A stretch of 64,000 bases of DNA from CAZNPH01 sp964574985 (GTDB lineage: Bacteria > Bacteroidota > Bacteroidia > Bacteroidales > SM23-62), in contig CAZNPH010000007.1 in NCBI GenBank assembly GCA_964574985.1, positions 62,001 to 126,000 of the forward strand, written 5' to 3'. Under the pieces are notes generated by a model. The model made no database searches, had not been told where the DNA came from, and saw nothing but the letters and a program-made list of their open reading frames with translations. Positions 55,391 through 62,704 of the stretch are shown piece after piece. Numbering within the stretch: position 1 is the first letter of the stretch; every line of letters begins with the position of its first letter. The translations under genes were made by a program, and so were the position numbers.

Positions 55391-57025
55391 ATGAATTCAA
55401 AGTTTCTGATTTTCCTGCTGGCGTGCTTTTTATTTTTTCCGGCCGGAGCACAAAAAAAGACATATACCAATCCGGTCATCTCCGGTTTCAATCCCGATCC
55501 TTCCGTATGCCGTGTTGGGGACGATTATTACCTGGTAACCAGTTCGTTCTGCTATTTTCCAGGTCTTCCCGTTTATCACAGCAAAAACCTGATCGACTGG
55601 AAACTTATAGGGTACGGACTGCATCGCAGCAGTCAGGTTGACCTGCGTAATACAAAAATCTGGAGCGGAATTTATGCCGCCACCATACGGCATCACCGGG
55701 AACGTTTTTACATCATCACCACCAATACCAAACACAACCGGAATTTCATCATTACAGCCGCTGATCCCTCAGGCCCCTGGTCTGATCCTGTGACTTTGCC
55801 CTTCGGGGGTTACGATCCTTCCCTGTATTTTGAGGGTGACAAGGCATTCGTCACCTGGACAGGCCATTATAAGGACAGCCACGGCATACTCCAAAGCGAA
55901 ATCAATGTTGAAACCGGAGAACTGGTGACCGACCCCAGGGTGGTATTCTATGATCCCGAATATTACGGGGCTGAAGGTCCTCACCTGTATAAGATCAGCG
56001 GACAATATTATCTGATGATCGCACACGGCGGAACCGCCATGGGGCACCGGGAAAGCATTTTCCGTGCAAACAGCCCCTACGGACCTTTTCAGTACTGTCC
56101 CGAAAATCCCATTCTCCGAAACACCTTCTACCGGGACATGACCATTCAATCTGCAGGGCATGCCGAACTTTTCGAAGACCACAACGGCAACTGGTGGCTG
56201 GCATTTCTGGGCATCCGCAACTTTGGAGGTTTTGCCCAGCAGATCAGCCTGCTGGGAAGGGAAACCCACCTTGCCCCGGTTCATTGGGAAAACGGCTGGC
56301 CGGTTCTTTACAACCAGGGGAAGATACCCCTCAAAATCGAAACGGATCAGGTGATCGGGGATCCGGCACAGTCCCTGCTCAGGATCACCGATCATTTTAA
56401 ACGGGAAAGGTTGTCGCCTCAATGGAACTTCATGAACAACCCCGAACCCGGATTTTACCGTCTGGAATCCGAAAAAAGCAGGCTGATCCTGCTGGCAAAC
56501 GGGAACAACCTGGACAGCCTGGGACAGAAGGCCCTGATCATGCAAAGGCAAAAAAACTATTTCTTCGAGGCAGAAACCGGTGTGCTTTTTGAACCGGAGA
56601 AAGAGGAGCATGAGGCAGGAATTACACTTTTTATGGCCAGGAATTACCATTACGACCTGTTCATTACCCGGCGGAACAACCGGAAAGTGCTGGTGGCCCG
56701 CCGCAGGATAGACGACATTGACCTGGAAGAAAAAGTGATCCCGGCAGAGACCGGACAATTAACACTCAAAGTAACCGGTAATCCCTGGCAATACACGTTT
56801 TACGCAGGTCAGGAGGACGATTTCATGAAAATCGCTTCCATGAATAACTGGTTCATCACCATACACACAGTAGGTGAATATTATACGGGTTTTACGGGTA
56901 TGTTCCTGGGATTGTTTGCAGTGGGCCACGGGCAACAGGCATATTTCGACCGTTTTCATTACGAACAACTGCCTGTGGACATGAAAAGTTACCGGATCGC
57001 CAAATTCGAAAAAGAGATCAAATGA
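55391..57025 (+). CDS. Glycoside hydrolase family 43 (beta-xylosidase/arabinofuranosidase-like)
   Basis: Exported 544-residue enzyme predicted to remove xylose or arabinose from plant polysaccharide side chains. Signal peptide ends FFPAGAQ. The five-bladed GH43 propeller spans about 25-310. The general base is Asp36 in GFNPDPS, the pKa modulator Asp near 142 in GGYDPSLYF, and the general acid Glu near 195 in AEGPHLY. A C-terminal beta-sandwich (about 330-540) resembles GH43_C2/DUF1349. The NPVISGFNPDPSVCRVGDDYYL opening is typical of subfamily 12-like enzymes. It is the first of a run of plus-strand glycosidase genes. Confidence 0.9.
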   Translation: MNSKFLIFLLACFLFFPAGAQKKTYTNPVISGFNPDPSVCRVGDDYYLVTSSFCYFPGLPVYHSKNLIDWKLIGYGLHRSSQVDLRNTKIWSGIYAATIRHHRERFYIITTNTKHNRNFIITAADPSGPWSDPVTLPFGGYDPSLYFEGDKAFVTWTGHYKDSHGILQSEINVETGELVTDPRVVFYDPEYYGAEGPHLYKISGQYYLMIAHGGTAMGHRESIFRANSPYGPFQYCPENPILRNTFYRDMTIQSAGHAELFEDHNGNWWLAFLGIRNFGGFAQQISLLGRETHLAPVHWENGWPVLYNQGKIPLKIETDQVIGDPAQSLLRITDHFKRERLSPQWNFMNNPEPGFYRLESEKSRLILLANGNNLDSLGQKALIMQRQKNYFFEAETGVLFEPEKEEHEAGITLFMARNYHYDLFITRRNNRKVLVARRRIDDIDLEEKVIPAETGQLTLKVTGNPWQYTFYAGQEDDFMKIASMNNWFITIHTVGEYYTGFTGMFLGLFAVGHGQQAYFDRFHYEQLPVDMKSYRIAKFEKEIK

Positions 57026-57098
57026 ACCGCAACTTTCAAACCGTATGAACTGAAAATGCAAGATGTTGAAAATAAATTTTCTACTAAATAATCCGAAC

Positions 57099-58973
57099 AT
57101 GAAACGAATCCTGTTTATTTTGTCTTCATTGCTGATCGTCTTTGCCTGTGACACGGCAGAGAAGAAACAAGTTGGTTCCGTCAATTCGGTGGAATCCATG
57201 AATGATTCCATGCTGCAGGGATGGAACACCTGGAACAATCCGAGCATTCTGTCCAGGGTTAAAATGCCCGAAGGGCTGAACCTGCAAATGATCTTCCGCA
57301 AGCAACGGCAAAGCCGCTGGCTGGAAGATGTGATCATCCCGGCCTACCGCAGCCGGTATGAATACAATGTAATACCTGTCGGTCACTCGTATGACGGATC
57401 CTATATTGACCTTGAACTGGAATGGGAAGGCATGAAAGCAAGGATCACTTCCGCAACCGACGGAGAAGACCTGGTATATCTGTATACACCTGTTGAAAAA
57501 CCCGACCGGCCATTCGTAGTGATGCTGAAAGCCGGCCATCTCTGGAACAAACCGGGATGTTGCGTGATCCGGGACAGCCTGATCGAGACAGAATCCCTGG
57601 TTACCGGATTCAAAACAACCGTCGGTGCAACTGAAATACCAGACGGCATCAAAATGCCGGTCAATTCACCCTGTCTTTCTTTCTGGTCATACCATGAAGT
57701 GGGCTTTTATACCGGTGAAGAAAGGACACTGGAAGAGATAAAAACAATTATACAGGAACAAAAGCAACAATATGAATCCAGGGTAAATTCATACGGGGAT
57801 CTGGCGGAAACCTACCGCGCCATGCAATCGGTCAATGTCTGGAACATAATATACGATGCCAGGAACGACCGGGCGATTGTTCCGGTCAGCCGGGCATGGA
57901 ACAGCGGCTGGGGCGGATGGGTACTGTTCGACTGGGATACCTATTTCACGGGGGCCATGCTGGCCATGGACAACAAGTACCTTGGGTATGCCAATTGCAT
58001 CGCCATTACTTCTTCCATTACCCCGGGCGGATTCATCCCCAATTTTGATTCATTCTTCGGTGCCCGTTCCGACGACCGTTCCCAACCCCCTGTAGGCAGT
58101 CTCGTCTGCAACATGATCTACAAAAAACACCAGGACGAATGGTTCCTGGAAGAAGTCTATGATGAACTCCTTTCCTGGAACCGCTGGTGGGACAAGGAAA
58201 GAAACAACGATGGTTATCTTTCATGGGGTTCCACTCCGGTAAATGGCATGGGAAATACCAAGCAGGCCGCCAAGTTCGAATCCGGACTTGACAACTCACC
58301 TCTTTTTGATGATGCGGTATACAATTCTGAAAAACATATGCTGGAGCTTGCTTCGGTGGGTTTGATGGGCATGTACGTGGGGGATTGTAAGAACCTGGCC
58401 GAAATCGCAGAAGTCCTGGGGAAAACGGATGATGTGGAAGAGCTGAATAACCGGGCCGCAAAATACAGCGAGAAACTGCAGGAGCTCTGGGATGAAGAAT
58501 CGGGCATTTACCGGGACAAGTACATCAACACCGGCGAATTATCAGATCATCTTGCACCCACCAATTTTTATCCGCTTTTGGGAGGCGTTCCCAGTGAAGA
58601 ACAGGCCCGCCGGATGATCGACGAACATTTCATGAATCCCGAAGAGTTCTATGGAACCTGGATGATCCCCTCCATTGCCAGGAACGATCCTGCCTTTTCC
58701 GACAACTCCTACTGGAGAGGGCGGATATGGGCACCCATGAATTTCCTGGTGTACATGGGACTGAGAAACTACGACCTTCCGGAAGCAAGGAAAATACTGG
58801 CCGGGAAATCCAAAAAACTCATTCTGAAGGAATGGCTTGAAAACGGACGGGTTCATGAAAATTACAATTCGGTCACCGGTGTGGGAGGCGATGTACGCAA
58901 CAGCGCCGGATTTTATTCATGGGGTGGTCTGCTGGGATTCATCCCTCTGATAGAAGAAGGTTACTGGAAATGA
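57099..58973 (+). CDS. GH63/trehalase-like glycoside hydrolase lipoprotein
   Basis: A 624-residue predicted lipoprotein (MKRILFILSSLLIVFAC, Cys at residue 17) with an N-terminal beta-sandwich (about 30-235) and an (alpha/alpha)6 catalytic domain (about 260-624). The MGH1-type/GH63 signatures FDWDTYFTGAMLAM, FESGLDNSP and YWRGRIWAPMNFLVYMGL are present, along with the terminal ENYNSVTGVGG...YSWGGLLGF. The retained acidic residues suggest an active alpha-glycosidase; the sugar is unknown. Its stop overlaps the next start by 4 nt (ATGA). Confidence 0.87.
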   Translation: MKRILFILSSLLIVFACDTAEKKQVGSVNSVESMNDSMLQGWNTWNNPSILSRVKMPEGLNLQMIFRKQRQSRWLEDVIIPAYRSRYEYNVIPVGHSYDGSYIDLELEWEGMKARITSATDGEDLVYLYTPVEKPDRPFVVMLKAGHLWNKPGCCVIRDSLIETESLVTGFKTTVGATEIPDGIKMPVNSPCLSFWSYHEVGFYTGEERTLEEIKTIIQEQKQQYESRVNSYGDLAETYRAMQSVNVWNIIYDARNDRAIVPVSRAWNSGWGGWVLFDWDTYFTGAMLAMDNKYLGYANCIAITSSITPGGFIPNFDSFFGARSDDRSQPPVGSLVCNMIYKKHQDEWFLEEVYDELLSWNRWWDKERNNDGYLSWGSTPVNGMGNTKQAAKFESGLDNSPLFDDAVYNSEKHMLELASVGLMGMYVGDCKNLAEIAEVLGKTDDVEELNNRAAKYSEKLQELWDEESGIYRDKYINTGELSDHLAPTNFYPLLGGVPSEEQARRMIDEHFMNPEEFYGTWMIPSIARNDPAFSDNSYWRGRIWAPMNFLVYMGLRNYDLPEARKILAGKSKKLILKEWLENGRVHENYNSVTGVGGDVRNSAGFYSWGGLLGFIPLIEEGYWK

Positions 58974-60301
58974 GCCTGTTTGCATCCATATTGTTGTTTG
59001 TAGCCGGACTCGCCCTGTTGATCTACTTTTCAGAAAGACTCGCAGAAGGGACCGTGGGCATATCCATCAACTTCGGCGTTTCTGCTTTTCTGATCAGTGT
59101 TGTTTTTATCGGATTCGATCCGGAGAATCTTGCCCTGGGAGCTGTCGGCTCATTCGAAGAAGTATTCGGGATTGCCATGGGATCCGTCATCGGGGCAACC
59201 ATGGTGGCCGTCGCCCTGGCCTTCGGAATTACGGCACTGATTGTCCCCATGCGGTTCGAAAAGGCTCCAAGGCAGATCCTGGCCGTACCGGTCCTTGCCG
59301 TGATCCTTCTGGGTGTTCTGAGCATGGACGGCATGCTCTCCAGGATCGATGGGGTCATCCTCCTGACCGGATTCCTGCTTTCGGTCCTGTATCTGATCCG
59401 TCTGGGCCGGAAGGGATTGGATATCAAACCCGGGGGAGAAGTAGCCGAAACCCTGGAAGATGCCGGGAAACAAAACAAATGGAAGTCGGCCGTACTCTTC
59501 CTGGTTTCGCTTGCCGCCATCATTGCCGGCAGCGAAATGCTGGTAGCCGGCTCCGAAACCATCATGGCAGAACTGGGGCTTTCCGATACGGTTTTCGGAA
59601 TGACCATCCTGGCCTTGCTGGTCAGTATTGAGGAGCTCGCCAGGGAACTGCCTGCGGCAATGAAAGGCAGGCCGGAGATCAGTTTCGGGAACGTGGCCGG
59701 CTCAGTACTTGCCTTTTTCCTGTTCAATGCAGGGATCATTGCCCTGGTCAATCCGGTTGAAGTAAGTCCCGTTGTACTGAAGTTCTATCTGCCCCTGTGC
59801 TTTTTTACAGTGGTGTTGGTATCATTGTTCATGATGACACGGAAGGTTACCCGCTGGGCCGGCGGAATCCTGGTACTTTTTTATCTTGTTTTTGTGGCCT
59901 GGGGATACATCAAACCATCCCGTGAAAAAGAACCGGGGGAAAAGACACTCGTGCTTCCTGAACAACGATACAACAGGTTCTATCCGGGCCAGCCCTGGCA
60001 CGATGTTGATTCGAACCTTATCAACGCCCATGGAGGCAGCATTTTTTTCGAGAACGGTACTTTTTACTGGTATGGAGAGATCTTTGAAAAAGATCCGGAG
60101 ATCAAAAAGAGATTTGCAGGCTTTCGCTGTTACTGTTCAGCAGACCTTTACAACTGGAAAAATGAGGGAATGGTCCTTCCCGCATCCAGAGATACGGAAG
60201 CCCTTAATTATTACGGCGACAACCTTGGGAACCCTTACGTGCTGTACAATAAGAAAACAGACCGGTATGTACTCTGGACAAAGAAAGGTCTTTCCCAATG
60301 A
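58970..60301 (+). CDS. Na+/Ca2+ exchanger-like membrane protein fused in frame to a truncated GH43 domain
   Basis: Residues 1-320 are a CaCA-family cation antiporter with about ten transmembrane segments and both alpha repeats (IGFDPENLALGAVGS near 45; VSIEELARELPAAMKGRP near 225). After the last helix (LVFVAWGYIKPS) the frame continues without stop into a GH43 subfamily-24-like start (NLINAHGGSIFFENGTFYWY, then YCSADLYNWKNEG, GNPYVLYNKKTDRYVLW) and ends at a stop at 60301. The enzyme part then continues in another frame. The start at 58970 overlaps the GH63 stop (ATGA). The antiporter part looks intact. The GH43 part is cut, so the fusion is more likely the scar of a deletion than a designed protein. 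Confidence 0.8.
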   Translation: MSLFASILLFVAGLALLIYFSERLAEGTVGISINFGVSAFLISVVFIGFDPENLALGAVGSFEEVFGIAMGSVIGATMVAVALAFGITALIVPMRFEKAPRQILAVPVLAVILLGVLSMDGMLSRIDGVILLTGFLLSVLYLIRLGRKGLDIKPGGEVAETLEDAGKQNKWKSAVLFLVSLAAIIAGSEMLVAGSETIMAELGLSDTVFGMTILALLVSIEELARELPAAMKGRPEISFGNVAGSVLAFFLFNAGIIALVNPVEVSPVVLKFYLPLCFFTVVLVSLFMMTRKVTRWAGGILVLFYLVFVAWGYIKPSREKEPGEKTLVLPEQRYNRFYPGQPWHDVDSNLINAHGGSIFFENGTFYWYGEIFEKDPEIKKRFAGFRCYCSADLYNWKNEGMVLPASRDTEALNYYGDNLGNPYVLYNKKTDRYVLWTKKGLSQ

Positions 60302-60809
60302 CAGCATTGAACATGCAGGAGATTTCACCGTATGGAAGGATAACGAACAGGCCTGGGTAATTTTCAATTGCGGCCATAAAAACGTGGCGGTGGCCGATCT
60401 TCGTGAAGACTATCTGGGAGTCACCGGCAAATATTCCTGGCACATGCCAAATCAGGGCCCTCCTTCCGGCAGGGAAGGTCTTGCCATCATGAAAGCCAAC
60501 GGGAAATATTTCATCATATCCTCCGGAACTACGGGCTACCATCCCAATGCGGCCCAGTACGCCGTAGCCGGAAACATTCACGGGCCCTACCGGATCAAAG
60601 GTAATCCCTGTTCCGGAGATAAAGCAGAAACCACATACGCTGCCCAAAGCAGAAACATTCTCCAGCTTCCATGGGATAAAGGCACATACATACTCATTGC
60701 CGACCGCTGGAACCCCGGGGACCTTTCTTCCAGCACCAACGTATGGCTGCCCATCAAAGTCCGGCAGGATTCCCTGTCCGTCGAATGGAAAGATTCCTGG
60801 AGTTATTGA
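60288..60809 (+). pseudogene. GH43 C-terminal half, frameshifted from the preceding fusion
   Basis: In a different frame from the fusion gene, translation gives FPNDSIEHAGDFTVWKDNEQ, then WVIFNCGHKNVAVADLREDY and further GH43-like propeller strands to VWLPIKV...EWKDSWSY and a stop. This is the natural continuation of the GH43 domain, but the middle piece normally between NKKTDRYVLW and DFTVWKD is missing, so a frame-breaking deletion near 60280-60290 is implied. No start codon of its own with a signal peptide. Confidence 0.75.
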
Positions 60810-60810
60810 T

Positions 60811-61165
60811 AAATATAAATTTACCGGCAAAATATGGCCGATCGGCAAACTGCGAAAACCAAAGTTTTTCAGGAAATACGGATATTTTGAGATCCGGTGC
60901 AAATTACCCGAAAAGCCGGGATACAGGCCAGCTTTCTGGCTCCAATCCCCGATCATCGGTTCTACTACAGATCCGGCCTTTGCGGGTGCGGAGATCGATA
61001 TATTGGAATATCCCAAAAGAGATGGTACATACAAAATGGATATACCTTTTTTGCCAACCGCAAAAAAACCTGGGAAGTGGAAAGTCCGGTCTCTACCGAG
61101 GTACTGGGAGGAGTGATCAACGGCAACGACCGGATCAGGAAAGCTGATCTGCCGGAGGACCGTAT
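60811..61165 (+). pseudogene. GH16 fragment(s), internally deleted and frameshifted
   Basis: Begins directly after the GH43 stop with KYKFTGKIWPIG, RKYGYFEIRCKLPEKPGYRP and AFWLQSPI, then the catalytic-site motif GAEIDILEY near 60985. Around 61040 similarity moves to another frame: NGYTFFANRKKTWEVESPVS and STEVLGGVING, which match the strand after the usual GH16 core. The N-terminal third and about 40-50 residues between the two pieces are absent. Neither part can be a functional enzyme. Confidence 0.7.
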
Positions 61166-61321
61166 CATGAATTCAAGGGTTTCAATGACCGCATCCCCAT
61201 GGAATGCCCCACATCGGACCTGACCAGCAAAAACGGGTCGGTCAGGGTACCCACCGGCCCCGGAATGGGCGTGGACATCGATCCTGCATTTATTGAAAGA
61301 CACCAATTGATTAAAGCATAG
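61148..61321 (+). pseudogene. C-terminal remnant of an enolase-superfamily (mandelate racemase-like) gene
   Basis: Open stretch following an in-frame stop at 61145, encoding GGPYHEFKGFNDRIPMECP, then SKNGSVRVPTGPGMGVDIDP and AFIERHQLIKA with a stop at 61321. The PTGPGMGVDIDP phrase is the usual C-terminus of mandelate racemase/muconate lactonizing-type enzymes (sugar-acid dehydratases). Only about 57 residues of some 350-400 remain. Confidence 0.65.
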
Positions 61322-61334
61322 CAAAGCGATCCCG

Positions 61335-62357
61335 CTATGTCCCAAAGTCCCCTGTGGTGTTCACGATCTTCCAGATGTTCTCCTCGGGAGCGGTTGGCGG
61401 AATGGCACATCCGGCGTTCATGACAAAACGCGGGGAGTCTTTGTACAATTCCAGCAATTCCAGGGTCTTTTGTTCGACCAGTTCCGGGGTTCCTCCGGCA
61501 ATCACGCCGGTCGGATCGATGTTGCCGAAAAAACAGATGCTGTCCTTGTACCGGTCATGTATCTTCAGGATGTCGGTCTTATAATCCAGCTCAACCGCAT
61601 CCAGTCCGCTCCCCGGCATCTCCCCCAGGATCAAATCCGTGTTCCCGCATATATGCAGCAAATAGGGCAATCCCAGCTCATGCGAATAATCAACCAGCCG
61701 TTTCTCATAGGGAAGGGCAAATTCAGCATACATTTCAGCAGCGATCATTTCGGGTCCGGCCGGACTGTCACCGTTGGAGATCATATGGGCTCCCTCATCC
61801 GCCAGTAGCTTTACGAACTGAAGACATGCCCGGGTGCAATATTCCAGCAACCGGTGGCACAGATCCGGTGCCGTGATCAGGTCCATCATCCAGTTTGCCG
61901 GTCCGCGCATCATGCTGGCCAGTGAAAAAGGTGCCTGGTCGGCGTTGCCCCGGAGATAGATCTCATCCCCGAAATGTTTTTTCAGTATCCGGAATCCGTC
62001 CACAGCCACCTGTATCCTTTCATTCTTTGATATATCAGGAACTTCGAGTCCGTTTACCTCCTCCAGCGATTCCATGGAGGGTCTTTCCACCCTGGCCGGT
62101 TCATTCTCCGGGAAATCCACGGGAACCCCCACGGCTGCAGCCATCAGGGCGGTATCAATATCCCACAGGATCCCGTCCAGTCCGTATTTCTCCACGGCCC
62201 GGATATGCGATTCCGCAGCAATCTCTGCACTTGTACAGTATTGCTTCATGGTATAGCCGGCTTCCCGGGCAGCCAGCATAAAATTGTGCAGCATCACCGG
62301 CCGCCGGTCAGGCCATTTCCCTTGTATCGCTGCATCGATCCTTTGATATCCGTTCAT
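61335..62357 (-). CDS. Uroporphyrinogen decarboxylase (URO-D/MtaA) family protein
   Basis: A 340-residue TIM-barrel protein of the URO-D superfamily. The HxC zinc motif (HICGNTDLI near 230) and a later Cys in NAGCAIPPTAP are those of the cobalamin/thiol methyltransferases (MtaA/CmuA branch) rather than heme-pathway HemE. Other family segments are YGLDGILWDIDTALMAAAVG and GNIDPTGVIAGGTPELV. It is transcribed against the decayed glycosidase segment. Its methyl donor and acceptor are unknown. Members of this branch also occur in gut Bacteroidota near carbohydrate genes, which fits the position. Confidence 0.87.
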   Translation of the reverse strand: MNGYQRIDAAIQGKWPDRRPVMLHNFMLAAREAGYTMKQYCTSAEIAAESHIRAVEKYGLDGILWDIDTALMAAAVGVPVDFPENEPARVERPSMESLEEVNGLEVPDISKNERIQVAVDGFRILKKHFGDEIYLRGNADQAPFSLASMMRGPANWMMDLITAPDLCHRLLEYCTRACLQFVKLLADEGAHMISNGDSPAGPEMIAAEMYAEFALPYEKRLVDYSHELGLPYLLHICGNTDLILGEMPGSGLDAVELDYKTDILKIHDRYKDSICFFGNIDPTGVIAGGTPELVEQKTLELLELYKDSPRFVMNAGCAIPPTAPEENIWKIVNTTGDFGT

Positions 62358-62395
62358 TAGAATATATTTACGTAAATCATTTAAATTTCAACATG

Positions 62396-62534
62396 TTATA
62401 ATGTCAGCTCTAATACTTTGATTTTTTGTTGCCGGCCACCCGCAGGCTGTCCACCTGCCGGGCCGGCGAACCCCCTTTTGTCTCAGAACGTCGGCTTGCC
62501 ACCGGATCGGTGATGGGGGTTTCACGCGATTTGT
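62396..62534 (+). repeat. GC-rich intergenic repeat, copy 2 (139 bp)
   Basis: Same length as copy 1 (53537-53675) and in the same orientation, about 80 percent identical by eye, with the conserved TTTTTTGTTGCCGG and the core starting GCCGGCGAA. Starts at TTATAAT, ends at ATTTGT. Non-coding. Confidence 0.75.
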
Positions 62535-62581
62535 TGTTGATGATCCATTCTCCGGAAACAAAAAATAAATGGTATTAAACC

Positions 62582-62625
62582 CCAGGGTAGAACCCTGGAC
62601 CCGAGTTTCCGATGCAGAGCATCGG
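62582..62625 (+). repeat. Tandem pair of 7-bp hairpins with identical AGA loops
   Basis: CCAGGGT-AGA-ACCCTGG at 62582-62598 and CCGATGC-AGA-GCATCGG at 62609-62625, spaced by 10 nt. Both stems are perfect and share a three-base AGA loop. No T-run follows, so it does not look like a terminator. Confidence 0.8.
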
Positions 62626-62704
62626 GGAATTTAACCATCAAATGATTAAAAATATATTTGTATTTTCAATCAAATATGAAAAACAACAAAAATCTGCATA
62701 AAAA

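Larger units (their letters stand above)
62358..62704. other. Divergent intergenic region between UroD-like and beta-helix genes
   Basis: About 347 nt without a gene. It holds the 139-bp GC-rich repeat copy 2, a double hairpin (62582-62625) and AT-rich sequence near the beta-helix start. I saw no clear TTTG/TAnnTTTG pair for the downstream gene. Confidence 0.7.
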
